Assembly: GCA_937890745.1 (NCBI GenBank)
Contig: CALADH010000047.1
Span: 1 to 64,000 of the forward strand
Source: Scybalocola_A sp900557175
GTDB lineage: Bacteria; Bacillota; Clostridia; Lachnospirales; Lachnospiraceae
Direction of reading: 5' to 3'
Length of the DNA stretch: 64,000 nt
Part shown: piece after piece, positions 1 to 7,596 of the stretch
Layout: each line of letters starts with the position of its first letter
Position numbering within the stretch: the stretch's first letter is position 1
Notes under the pieces: model-generated
Databases searched by the model: none
Seen by the model: the letters and a program-made list of their open reading frames with translations, nothing else
What the model was told of the DNA's origin: nothing
Position numbers and translations under genes: made by a program

Positions 1-19
1 AGCATAAGGTCGAACATTC

Positions 20-568
20 TTGAGAAAAAAGTGTAAACCAATATTGACAATATCACAGCTTTATATGTCCGGCGATTTGGATAAGGGCGAACATTATGTC
101 AGCGATGTTCACACCATGCTTGACAGCCTCGGACTTCAATATTACACGGCCAACCATATGCTGAATATGATTTTAAACGATAAGCTGAATAAAGCCTCAA
201 AATACGGCATCAGCGCCGATGTCACCTGTTACAGACTTTCGGTTGACTTTATAAGTGATTTGGATATTACAACAATATTTTCAAACCTTTTGGATAATGC
301 CGTCCGGGCAGCCAAAGAAGCCGGCGGCGGCTGTATTGAATTTAAGTGCAGGGATTTCAATGATATGCAGTTTATTTATATTAAAAATCCGGTCAATGAA
401 AGCCCGCCGTCAAAAAATACACAAGAAACCGACCGTCACGGTCTTGGTCTTGATAATGTGCGGCGGACGCTGAAAAAATATCACGGAACATTAGAGGTTG
501 AAACAAAAAACGGGATTTTTACAGCCAGCCTGATGCTTCCGATGCCGGTGAAAGAAGGTGCTCTATGA
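20..568 (+). pseudogene. Sensor histidine kinase remnant (GHKL ATPase domain only)
   Basis: The 182-residue product matches the C-terminal half of an AgrC-like GHKL sensor kinase. An N box is visible around residues 85-97 (SNLLDNAVRAAKE) and a G box at about 140-147 (HGLGLDNV). The helix before the N box resembles the dimerisation helix, but where the family carries an HDxKNH phosphoacceptor motif this sequence reads RKKCKP, so the histidine is absent. No membrane segments are present. All three forward frames contain a stop within the first 36 bases (5-7, 21-23, 34-36), so the missing half is not simply joined in frame outside the window; the only start is TTG at 20. I read it as a decayed or frameshifted kinase. 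An intact but split ATPase subunit is possible. It overlaps the next gene by ATGA, so it was once co-translated with the protease and ABC exporter. Confidence 0.6.
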
Positions 569-1161
569 TTTATTTCATTGCCGGTATGGCCGCTTTTGGC
601 ATTTCCCAGCTTTTTTTGCGTATACCGCTTTTAAATTATATGCAGCATACAACGCCTTATTTATGGCTTTCAATTACAGCGCCGCTTTTATTGTCATGGC
701 TTATTGCCTTTTCGGCCGGACTTTTTGAAGAAACCGGGCGCTTTTTATTCATAAAGCTTTCTAAAAAAATAACAAAACACAGGACGGTTTCTCTTTTGAA
801 TGCTGTCGTTTTCGGCCTTGGGCACAGTCTTTTAGAAGCCTTTTGGATTTTCGGACAAATGACAGACTACATAAAGCTTTACGGTATTGACACCAATGTT
901 GCTATGAGCATTTTTGAACGCACCGTTGCCATTACATTCCACACTGCCATGTCTGTTTTTGTGGTAATGGCCGTCAATGACCGTCAGCTTCGGTGGTACT
1001 TCATTGCACTTGCCGCCCACATTATTTTAGACGGTATCATTATTTATTTTTCATCGCCGTTACTTTTGGAAGCGGTATTTGCCGTCATCAGCCTGATTGC
1101 ACTGATAATTGCAGTGACTTTATTTAAACATCACAAGGAGGAAGCATCATGCTCAGTATAA
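565..1161 (+). CDS. YhfC-family intramembrane metalloprotease
   Basis: Multi-pass membrane protein of 198 residues with the YhfC (formerly DUF2324) motifs in order: GLFEETGR near residue 52, GLGHSLLEA near 91, ERTVAITFH near 114 and AAHIILDG near 150. The paired glutamates and histidines are the expected metal ligands or catalytic residues of this family of predicted intramembrane proteases related to CPBP/Abi enzymes. It is shorter than most relatives because the first hydrophobic segment seems to be missing; translation starts at the ATG that overlaps the kinase remnant stop. Its end overlaps the ABC ATPase start by 13 bases, so protease and exporter are made together. This pairing suggests peptide processing or self-protection. 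The substrate is unknown. Confidence 0.75.
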   Translation: MIYFIAGMAAFGISQLFLRIPLLNYMQHTTPYLWLSITAPLLLSWLIAFSAGLFEETGRFLFIKLSKKITKHRTVSLLNAVVFGLGHSLLEAFWIFGQMTDYIKLYGIDTNVAMSIFERTVAITFHTAMSVFVVMAVNDRQLRWYFIALAAHIILDGIIIYFSSPLLLEAVFAVISLIALIIAVTLFKHHKEEASCSV

Positions 1162-1865
1162 GAAATTTCACAAAAACATATAAGGGCGGCAAAAGAGCCG
1201 TAGACAACTTAAATCTTGAAATACAGCCCGGAGATATTTACGGCTTTATCGGCCATAACGGTGCCGGAAAAACGACGACAATCAAGGCTGTTGCCGGTAT
1301 TCTCGATTTTGAGGAAGGCGAGATTTTTATTGACAATAAATCCATCAAAAAAGAACCTGTCGCCTGCAAGCAGCAGCTTGCCTATATTCCGGACAATCCT
1401 GATATTTATGACTACATGACCGGCATTAAATATTTAAACTTTATATGCGATATGTACGGTGTGGCCGGTAAAAACAGAGAAGCGGATATAAAAAAATATG
1501 CCGATATGTTTGAAATCACAAAAAATCTCGGCGATTTGATTTCCTCATATTCCCACGGTATGAAGCAGAAGCTTGTCCTTATTTCAGCCTTTATTCATCA
1601 TCCGAAGCTTCTTATTCTTGATGAACCTTTTGTCGGTCTTGATCCGAAAGCCTCACTTATATTAAAACAGCTGATGCATGAAAAGTGTGCCGAGGGCGGC
1701 GCCATCTTTTTCTCAACCCATGTGCTTGAGGTAGCCCAAAAGCTTTGTAATAAAATTGCCATTATCAAGCAGGGCAGACTTATTGTCAGCGGCGGTATTG
1801 ATGACATTTTAGGCAATCACAGCCTTGAGGACGTCTTTATGGAGGTGAGCGGTCATGAGGAATAA
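1149..1865 (+). CDS. ABC transporter ATP-binding protein
   Basis: Cytoplasmic ATPase subunit of 238 residues of the drug/peptide exporter type. Walker A is GHNGAGKTT near residue 35, the signature is SYSHGMKQK near 135, and Walker B is LLILDEPF near 155, followed by an H-loop STH. Behind a good AAGGAGG site, the start lies inside the end of the YhfC gene, and the end overlaps the permease start by 11 bases. It should energise the membrane protein encoded next. The cargo cannot be told from sequence; the protease neighbour points to a peptide or an envelope-related function. Confidence 0.9.
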   Translation: MLSIRNFTKTYKGGKRAVDNLNLEIQPGDIYGFIGHNGAGKTTTIKAVAGILDFEEGEIFIDNKSIKKEPVACKQQLAYIPDNPDIYDYMTGIKYLNFICDMYGVAGKNREADIKKYADMFEITKNLGDLISSYSHGMKQKLVLISAFIHHPKLLILDEPFVGLDPKASLILKQLMHEKCAEGGAIFFSTHVLEVAQKLCNKIAIIKQGRLIVSGGIDDILGNHSLEDVFMEVSGHEE

Positions 1866-3435
1866 GTTTTTGTCTCTGACCGCCGTCCAGCTTAAAGGTG
1901 TCTTGATGACAAATCAGTTTACCGGCGGCTCCAAAAAACAAAAAAAGTGGAAAATCGCAGCTGTTGCAGCGATGTTTGTCCTCGTTGCCTTTATTTTTAT
2001 ATTTTACTGCGCCCTGCTGACATATTCATATATTGCCATGGGGCTTACAGAAGCTATTATGCCGATGCTTATGGCGGCGGCAAGTATTTTTATTATCATG
2101 ACAACACTTTTTAAGGCCAACGGCTTTTTGTTTGCCGCCAAAGACGATGACCTTCTTATGTCACTGCCTGTAAAAACGAGCAATATTATATTAAGCCGCT
2201 TCACGTCGCTTTATATTTTCGAGACAGCCACCACCGCCATAATTATCGTGCCGTCACTTATTGTATGGCTTTCCTGCCTCAGCTTTAATGCGGCCGTTTT
2301 AATCAAGGGACTTCTTTCTGTCCTTTTTATCCCGATGATTCCGCTTGCCGCCGCGTCACTGCTTGGCATTATCATCACATACATCGCCGCACGGTTTAAA
2401 TATAAGAACCTCGTCATGACTGTCCTTGGCATGGCCTGCCTTTTGGCGATCATGTATTTTTCATTTAATGTCGGCAGTATGGACGCCTCTGATTTTTCAG
2501 AAATAAATACGGCACTTTTAAGCCTTATTGTATCTGTCTATCCGCCTGCAAAGCTTTTTGCACTTGGGATGAACGGCAATATTTTAGCTTATATCGGCCT
2601 GATTGTTTTATCTGCTGCTGTTTTTGCGGCAGTCACAGCGATCATCACTGTCAATTTTAAAAAAATTACAACAATGCTTATGTCGCACCATACAAAAAGC
2701 AATTACAAAATGGGGGCGCTAAAAACTTCCGGTATTCTTAAATCGCTGATTGGCAGAGAATTTAAACATTATTTCAGTATGTCCGGCTATGTGATGAATA
2801 CAGGATTTTCTTTGATTTTAATGCCGGTTGCGGCTGTCGCTGTATTTTTTATCAAAGACATTGACACACTGCTTAATATTCCGGGCGCATCATCACAGAT
2901 TGGTATTTTACTTCCGGTTGTCTGCCTGTTTTTTACATCGCTTTCAAGTACAACCTTTCCGTCCGTATCATTGGAGGGCAGCAGCATATGGCTGACTGCA
3001 AGCCTGCCGGTACATTTTAAAACGATTTATTTATCCAAAATTTTGATGAATCTTATTTTAAGCGTACCGGCCTGCCTCATAAGCACAATCCTATTTGTCA
3101 TCCGTTTTAAACCGGATACGGTTTTTGCGGCTGTCACCATACTTTTACCAACAGCCTGTGCTGTATTTATGGCATTCTTCGGATTGGCCGTCAATCTGAA
3201 ATTTCCTAATTTCGAATGGACAAATGCGACAACCGTCATTAAACAGAGCGCCGGCGGTTTTATCTGTTCCTTCGGCGGTCTTATAATCACCTTTGGTTCC
3301 GGCGCGCTTGTCCTTATGACAGGACTGCCTGCACCGGCGATTTATGCCGCACTTTTCATTATTTTTACAGCAGGAACAGCGCTAAGCTGGTATATTGCCG
3401 CAAAAACGCCGCTGACAGCCTTAATCAGCCGTTGA
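1855..3435 (+). CDS. ABC transporter permease (large ABC exporter type)
   Basis: A 526-residue polytopic membrane protein with about twelve hydrophobic segments, starting with a short cytoplasmic arm and a first membrane span near residue 40. It has no nucleotide-binding motifs and overlaps the ATPase gene by 11 bases, so it is the membrane partner. The length and segment pattern match the putative ABC exporter families that carry two six-helix halves in one chain. It is the last gene of the run and is followed by a hairpin terminator. Substrate unknown. Confidence 0.8.
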   Translation: MRNKFLSLTAVQLKGVLMTNQFTGGSKKQKKWKIAAVAAMFVLVAFIFIFYCALLTYSYIAMGLTEAIMPMLMAAASIFIIMTTLFKANGFLFAAKDDDLLMSLPVKTSNIILSRFTSLYIFETATTAIIIVPSLIVWLSCLSFNAAVLIKGLLSVLFIPMIPLAAASLLGIIITYIAARFKYKNLVMTVLGMACLLAIMYFSFNVGSMDASDFSEINTALLSLIVSVYPPAKLFALGMNGNILAYIGLIVLSAAVFAAVTAIITVNFKKITTMLMSHHTKSNYKMGALKTSGILKSLIGREFKHYFSMSGYVMNTGFSLILMPVAAVAVFFIKDIDTLLNIPGASSQIGILLPVVCLFFTSLSSTTFPSVSLEGSSIWLTASLPVHFKTIYLSKILMNLILSVPACLISTILFVIRFKPDTVFAAVTILLPTACAVFMAFFGLAVNLKFPNFEWTNATTVIKQSAGGFICSFGGLIITFGSGALVLMTGLPAPAIYAALFIIFTAGTALSWYIAAKTPLTALISR

Positions 3436-3465
3436 CTTGATTTTTAAGTTTTAGTATAATTTTAG

Positions 3466-3500
3466 CCGGAACACCTTTTTAGGTGCTTCCGGTTATTTTA
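3466..3500 (+). terminator. Rho-independent terminator after ABC permease
   Basis: CCGGAA-CACCT pairs with AGGTG-C-TTCCGG across a short T loop (one bulged C), followed by a T-rich tail. It sits 30 bases after the permease stop and before the M16 peptidase gene. Confidence 0.7.
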
Positions 3501-3550
3501 TGATACTATAAAGTGCAAAACAATCCGGTATCAAAGGAAAGAGGAATTTT

Positions 3551-4819
3551 ATGGCACATATTTGTCAGTTAGATAACAAAATAAGAGTCATTTTTGAACC
3601 GATGGACGGTTACCGCTCAGTGGCAGCCGGCGTTTTCGTCAACGTAGGCTCCGCCAATGAAACAGAGGTGACCAACGGCATTGCCCACGTCATTGAGCAT
3701 ATGCTTTTTAAGGGCACAAAAACACGGGATGCACGGCGCATTGCCGATGAAATGACGAAAATCGGCGGTAATCTTGATGCCTACACAAGCAAAGAGTATA
3801 CTTGCTTTTATACACAGACACTTTATGAACATCTTGAGACAGCAATGGACATTATTTCGGATATGTTTTTAAATGCTGCCCTCAACGAAGATGATATCAC
3901 AAAAGAGCTCGGCGTTATTTCCGAGGAAATTGATATGTACGAAGATGATGCCGACGAGCTTGTCCACGAGCTTCTTCAAAAAGAAGTGTGGAAAAATTCA
4001 CCGATCGGTTATATTATTTCAGGGAAAAAAGAAATTGTCAGCCGTTTTTCCCGTGAAGATATCGTCCGTTTTATAAAGCAGTATTACGTTGCAGAAAATA
4101 TTGTTATTTCCATTGCCGGACATTTTGATGAAAAAGCGACACTGAAAATGCTTAATGAAAAGTTTTCTTCCATTGCATCCGGTGAAAAAAGCTGTACGTA
4201 CAGCACTCCGGCATATCATCAGGCCATCGTCATTAAAAACAAGCCGATTGAACAGATGCATATGAATCTTGCCTATGACAGTATAAGCTATGCCCATAAG
4301 GACAAATATCTTTTCACAATTATGAATAATATTATCGGCGGTAACTTAAATTCAAGGCTTTTTCAGACAGTGAGAGAGGAGTTAGGGCTTGCCTATTCAA
4401 TTTACTCTTACGGGAGTTCTTTTAAGCGCTGCGGCCTGTTTCAGATTGATGCGGCGATGAATCCGGAACAATCTGCCGCTGTATTGTCTGCCATTAAAAC
4501 CGTCATTGACGGCTTATTTTCAAAACCGATTGATGAAAATGAGCTTTATCTTGCTAAAGAGCAGATTAAAACAGAATTGATTATTGATGCAGAAAGCACC
4601 CATAACCATATGGAAAGTAACGGTAAAGCTTTAATCTATGGCGAGCTGCCCGAAAGTGTGGACACTGTATTAAAAAATATTGAGGCGGTAACACCTAAAG
4701 CTGTCAATGAATTTTTGACACGATACATTAAAGATATCATGCCGTCTGTATGCTTTGTCGGTGACACCGGGCAGATGGATATGAAAGAAATAGAGAAACT
4801 TTTAGACAGCTTTGCATAA
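3551..4819 (+). CDS. M16 family zinc peptidase (insulinase-like)
   Basis: A 422-residue cytoplasmic metallopeptidase of the pitrilysin family (YmxG/PqqL type). The inverted zinc motif HxxEH is H46-V-I-E49-H50 and the third ligand is probably E126 in SEEIDMYEDD, about 76 residues later as the family requires. A second inactive half domain follows, with the typical RLF-R-E-LGLAYS segment near residue 270. The start ATG has AAAGGAAAGAGG upstream. The HAAS gene and rlmH follow closely in the same direction, so they probably share a transcript. Its natural substrates are not known. Confidence 0.9.
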   Translation: MAHICQLDNKIRVIFEPMDGYRSVAAGVFVNVGSANETEVTNGIAHVIEHMLFKGTKTRDARRIADEMTKIGGNLDAYTSKEYTCFYTQTLYEHLETAMDIISDMFLNAALNEDDITKELGVISEEIDMYEDDADELVHELLQKEVWKNSPIGYIISGKKEIVSRFSREDIVRFIKQYYVAENIVISIAGHFDEKATLKMLNEKFSSIASGEKSCTYSTPAYHQAIVIKNKPIEQMHMNLAYDSISYAHKDKYLFTIMNNIIGGNLNSRLFQTVREELGLAYSIYSYGSSFKRCGLFQIDAAMNPEQSAAVLSAIKTVIDGLFSKPIDENELYLAKEQIKTELIIDAESTHNHMESNGKALIYGELPESVDTVLKNIEAVTPKAVNEFLTRYIKDIMPSVCFVGDTGQMDMKEIEKLLDSFA

Positions 4820-4833
4820 AAGGAGGCAGGCTT

Positions 4834-5259
4834 ATGAGTAAATATGAATTTTTAGAACAATTAAAGGATTACCTTGCGGGACAAATCCCTGACAGCGCTA
4901 TCCGGGACCATATAGATTATTACAGAAGTTATATTGAAAATGAAATCAGAAACGGCCGCCCGGAAGCAGATGTGATTTTTGAGCTTGGCGATCCAAGACT
5001 TCTCGGAAAAACAATTATTGATGCTAAAGCAGCCAAAACGGCATACAACTCCGGTAACACCAGCTACAATTCGGACAGCGGCACCCCAAAGGCACACAAT
5101 CTTTTAAGAAAAATTAAAATCATTCTTATTATTGCCCTCGTGCTTGCCATCTTATTTTTTATTGTCCGTTTTGCAGTACGGCTTTTAATTTATATTCTGC
5201 CTGTCATTATCATTCTTACAGCCATCGCAGCCATCTCACATTTTTGGAAAAGGCGGTAA
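4834..5259 (+). CDS. HAAS/DUF1700 domain membrane protein
   Basis: The 141-residue protein has an N-terminal helical domain of the DUF1700/HAAS type (MSKYEFLEQLKDYL, then a D-Y-Y-x-S-Y-I segment and the motif ELGDPRLLGK near residue 50). A polar linker follows and then one or two hydrophobic helices near residues 95-135. HAAS domains often sit beside PadR regulators in Firmicutes, but none is adjacent here. The ribosome site AAAGGAGGC lies at normal spacing. Placed 14 bases after the M16 gene and 6 bases before rlmH, it is part of the same operon. Function not known. Confidence 0.7.
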   Translation: MSKYEFLEQLKDYLAGQIPDSAIRDHIDYYRSYIENEIRNGRPEADVIFELGDPRLLGKTIIDAKAAKTAYNSGNTSYNSDSGTPKAHNLLRKIKIILIIALVLAILFFIVRFAVRLLIYILPVIIILTAIAAISHFWKRR

Positions 5260-5265
5260 GCAGAT

Positions 5266-5745
5266 ATGAAAATATCAATAATTACAGTCGGAAAAATTAA
5301 AGAGAAGTATTTAAAGGACGCCATTGCCGAGTACAGCAAGCGGCTTGGCAAATATTGCAAGCTTGAAATCGTTGAAGTTGCCGACGAAAAGACACCGGAC
5401 GCGGCCAGTGAAACTGTCGAAGATGCCATACGCGCAAAAGAAGGCGAACGCATTATGAAATACGTCCGTGACGATGCCTATGTCATTACACTTGAAATCG
5501 CAGGCACACAGCTGACTTCCGAAGGGCTTGCCGGAAAAATCGAGCAGCTCGGCATTCAGGGTAAAAGCCACATCACTTTTATTATCGGCGGTTCTATAGG
5601 CCTTGGCAGACAGGTGCTTGCCCGCTCGGACTATGCCTTAAGCTTTTCAAAAATGACGTTTCCTCACCAGCTCATGCGTGTCATACTTCTGGAGCAAATA
5701 TACAGAAGTTACCGTATCATCAGCGGAGAACCGTACCATAAATAA
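5266..5745 (+). CDS. rlmH: 23S rRNA (pseudouridine1915-N3)-methyltransferase
   Basis: RlmH, a SPOUT-class methyltransferase of 159 residues that modifies pseudouridine 1915 in helix 69 of 23S rRNA using S-adenosylmethionine. Diagnostic features are the N-terminal MKISIITVGKIKEKYL, the cofactor-binding stretch FIIGGSIGL near residue 104, LSFSKMTFPHQLMR near 125 and the C-terminal EPYHK. Length is standard. The 3' end matters as well: in staphylococci the last codons of rlmH are the integration site for SCC elements, and here foreign-looking genes begin directly behind it. Confidence 0.97.
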   Translation: MKISIITVGKIKEKYLKDAIAEYSKRLGKYCKLEIVEVADEKTPDAASETVEDAIRAKEGERIMKYVRDDAYVITLEIAGTQLTSEGLAGKIEQLGIQGKSHITFIIGGSIGLGRQVLARSDYALSFSKMTFPHQLMRVILLEQIYRSYRIISGEPYHK

Positions 5746-5756
5746 TGAGGTTTATA
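5734..5756 (+). other. SCC attB-like sequence at the 3' end of rlmH (candidate)
   Basis: The last codons of rlmH plus about ten bases after the stop read TACCATAAATAATGAGG, resembling the TAYCATAAATRATGMGG core where staphylococcal cassette chromosome elements integrate. Part of the likeness is explained by the conserved YHK-stop, but the match continues past the stop. I found no recombinase gene and no second copy in the window, so this is only a candidate attachment or relic site. Confidence 0.25.
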
Positions 5757-5903
5757 GCCTTATACATTGACATATAAAAAACATTCTGAACAGATTGATT
5801 TTCGATAATTTTTAATAAATATAAGAATGAAAATTTCTAAATAAAAACGATTGAAATAGATAATTTTTCCAAATTGTCATACATAAAGGAGGGCTTGGAT
5901 ATA
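5746..5903 (+). other. AT-rich leader before the DUF3791/DUF3990 cassette
   Basis: This 158-base stretch between rlmH and the cassette is far richer in A and T than the neighbouring genes. It contains a TTGACA at about 5768 but no -10 hexamer at proper spacing, and several weaker A/T-rich alternatives. I could not settle on one promoter and see no gene or strong hairpin. Confidence 0.4.
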
Positions 5904-6131
5904 ATGAAAATCAAAAATTCCAGTGAGTTGGAGTTTGCCGTGTTTTGTATTGAAAATGTAGCGGCAAAGCTGGGGGTAAATGCAGAACGTGTTTATCAGG
6001 CATTTACCGAAAAAAGTGATATTTTGAATGACTATATTGTGCCGGAATATGAAATGCTCCATACCCAAAGCCGGGAGTATATCGTAGATGACCTCCTTGA
6101 TGTGATGAAAGAAAGGGGAGTGGAAGTATGA
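5904..6131 (+). CDS. DUF3791 family small protein (putative partner or antitoxin)
   Basis: A 75-residue soluble, mostly helical protein with a DUF3791-like pattern: FAVFCIENVAAKLG near residue 11, VYQAF near 30, and YIVPEYEMLHTQSREYIVDDL near 44-64. The start is taken at ATG 5904 because GGAGGG lies just upstream; a TTG at 5874 lacks such a site. Its stop overlaps the next start as ATGA, so it is translated together with the DUF3990 protein. DUF3791 has no established function. The coupling to a putative ADP-ribosyltransferase suggests an antitoxin or chaperone role, which is inference. Confidence 0.65.
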   Translation: MKIKNSSELEFAVFCIENVAAKLGVNAERVYQAFTEKSDILNDYIVPEYEMLHTQSREYIVDDLLDVMKERGVEV

Positions 6132-6598
6132 CACTCTATCATGGTTCCTTTTTAGAGATCGCCAAGCCGGATTTGTTTCATTCACGCCCCAATGTAGACT
6201 TTGGACGTGGCTTCTATGTCACGCCACTGCATGAACAGGCGGCGAAATGGTGCGGTAAATTCAAACGCCGAGGAAAAGACGGGATTATATCATGCTATGA
6301 ATACGATCAAAGCCGGGAAGCTAAACTGAAAACATTAAAATTCGATTACTATTCCGAAGAATGGCTGGATTTTATTTTGAACTGCCGCAGTGGAAAAGAT
6401 TCGACAGATTATGACCTTGTTGTGGGCGGTGTTGCCAATGATAAGGTATTCAATACGGTAGAACTATTTTTTGACGGACTGATCAATAAGACGGAAGCTA
6501 TCAACCGTTTGCGTTATGAAAAGCCGAACTTGCAAATTTGCTTTCGCACAGAGAAAGCACTGTCTCTGCTGCATTTTGAAGGGAGTGAAACACTATGA
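6128..6598 (+). CDS. DUF3990 protein, putative ADP-ribosyltransferase-fold toxin or effector
   Basis: A 156-residue soluble protein matching DUF3990, a family I recall as belonging to the ADP-ribosyltransferase clan. Features supporting that fold are LYHGS at residues 3-7 (H5 in the NAD-binding strand), DFGRGFYVT at 24-32 (Y30), and LQICFRT at 135-141 with Q136 near where the third catalytic residue would lie. The pattern is therefore His-Tyr-Gln rather than the usual His-Tyr-Glu. DYDLVVGGVANDKVF at 94-108 is another conserved block. It is embedded between two small genes with ATGA overlaps on both sides, a strictly coupled three-gene cassette. Target and activity are unknown. Confidence 0.65.
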   Translation: MTLYHGSFLEIAKPDLFHSRPNVDFGRGFYVTPLHEQAAKWCGKFKRRGKDGIISCYEYDQSREAKLKTLKFDYYSEEWLDFILNCRSGKDSTDYDLVVGGVANDKVFNTVELFFDGLINKTEAINRLRYEKPNLQICFRTEKALSLLHFEGSETL

Positions 6599-6837
6599 CA
6601 GCAAACCCTATTTTACTTCAGAAAAAATACAGCCGTGTCATTGAATGTTTTGCTAAACAACAAAAGATTTCTTTGGATGAAGCATTGGATTTCTTTTATC
6701 ATTCCGAAGCCTATCAGCTGATCCGTGACGGTGTATCTGATATGCACTGCATGAGCGATGCCTACCTTGCGGAAGAACTGAAGCAGGAATATGACGATAA
6801 AATGCCAGATAGTGCTGTGAAATTGCCGGATGCCTAA
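6595..6837 (+). CDS. Small DUF3791-like protein, third gene of the cassette
   Basis: An 80-residue helical protein starting in the ATGA overlap with the DUF3990 gene. Its core, YSRVIECFAKQQKISLDEAL followed by FFYHSEAYQLIRDGVSDMHCMSD, is of a kind repeatedly found beside DUF3990 genes. It may also be annotated as DUF3791, although it does not visibly align with the first cassette protein. No catalytic motif is seen. It may neutralise, target or stabilise the ADP-ribosyltransferase-like protein. A strong terminator follows at once, closing the cassette. Confidence 0.6.
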   Translation: MTANPILLQKKYSRVIECFAKQQKISLDEALDFFYHSEAYQLIRDGVSDMHCMSDAYLAEELKQEYDDKMPDSAVKLPDA

Positions 6838-6839
6838 AA

Positions 6840-6868
6840 GGGGAGGTTTCCCTCCCCATAAAATTTTT
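6840..6868 (+). terminator. Rho-independent terminator closing the DUF3990 cassette
   Basis: GGGGAGG pairs perfectly with CCTCCCC around a TTTC loop and is followed by ATAAAATTTTT. It lies three bases after the last cassette stop, between convergent genes. Confidence 0.85.
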
Positions 6869-6919
6869 AAACTTACACAAAGATCTGGACAAGCACCACT
6901 TTACATTTTAATCGTCCTG

Positions 6920-7444
6920 CTAATGATGCATACAAAGATCACATCCATATTTTTGCGCCAGTTTTTCAAATATTTCCACATGAATTTTTTCATCTTCTAT
7001 AATCCGCCTGATACAATCTGTAATCCCTTTATCTTCAATGCACCGGCACTGCGCCTCGTATTTTCTGATGGCTGCCAGCTCACCGGAAAGTGCGTTTTTA
7101 AGCAGCGGACATATGCAGACAGGATAGTTGTTATATGACGGCGACCAGTATTTTTTCCGGCAGCCGCACTGTGTCCAAAGACGCGGATCTTCGCCAAGCT
7201 GCATTGAAAGATGTCCGAAAATCGCAAGATGATGCATCTCCACGACACTGATTCTTTTAAATGCCTCCGCCGCATCTTTATATTCATCAAGCACAAGATG
7301 ATTGTAAAAATAAAGGCTGACGGCCGTCATCTCTGAGTTCAGACCACCGACATTATCCAGCATCATCTTAGCATAGGCCGGATTCTGCCGGCATACCTTA
7401 ACCGGCGGATAGTCATAAGGCGCCGCATATTTTTGATTCTCCAT
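6920..7444 (-). CDS. Ferritin-like di-iron protein
   Basis: A 174-residue four-helix-bundle protein of the ferritin-like superfamily. Probable di-iron ligands are E38, E69-x-x-H72, E122 and E152-x-x-H155, a layout seen in rubrerythrin and bacterioferritin relatives. A cysteine-bearing insert (CGCRKKYW, then PVCICP) sits between the second and third helices, and the tail carries CDLC and HH, possibly extra metal ligands. The start is placed at 7442-7444 because AAGGGAG lies upstream on the reverse strand; the frame stays open further but without a start site. It runs divergently from the arsR operon and may protect against peroxide or metal stress. The exact role is unknown. Confidence 0.75.
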   Translation of the reverse strand: MENQKYAAPYDYPPVKVCRQNPAYAKMMLDNVGGLNSEMTAVSLYFYNHLVLDEYKDAAEAFKRISVVEMHHLAIFGHLSMQLGEDPRLWTQCGCRKKYWSPSYNNYPVCICPLLKNALSGELAAIRKYEAQCRCIEDKGITDCIRRIIEDEKIHVEIFEKLAQKYGCDLCMHH

Positions 7445-7535
7445 AAATATCTCCCTTAAAATAAATTGACAAAACAACTTATGCGCGGCAGCGGCAGAGT
7501 ATGCTTCTAAACTTGCAAAAAAATACAATTTCATA

Positions 7536-7564
7536 TTGACTTTTTTTGATTTGAAGCATATACT
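7536..7564 (+). promoter_or_regulatory. Promoter of the arsR-arsP operon
   Basis: TTGACT (7536-7541) and TATACT (7559-7564) are separated by exactly 17 bases, a near-consensus sigma-A promoter. Confidence 0.8.
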
Positions 7565-7567
7565 TAT

Positions 7568-7583
7568 ATCAAGAAAAATTGAT
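7568..7583 (+). promoter_or_regulatory. ArsR-type operator
   Basis: The inverted repeat ATCAA-N6-TTGAT begins four bases after the -10 box and covers the likely transcription start. This matches the usual half-site style of ArsR/SmtB repressors, so the first gene of the operon probably represses its own promoter. Confidence 0.65.
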
Positions 7584-7596
7584 TTGAGGTGAGAAC

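Noticed and set aside
1155..3435. Assignment of the first ABC exporter as a lantibiotic immunity system
   Set aside because: No lanthipeptide genes or precursor peptides are nearby; only the protease and kinase context hints at peptides.
6830..7138. Forward reading frame of 102 codons after the DUF3990 cassette
   Set aside because: It starts at the terminator and runs antisense through the ferritin-like gene, which has its own ribosome site and clear ligands.
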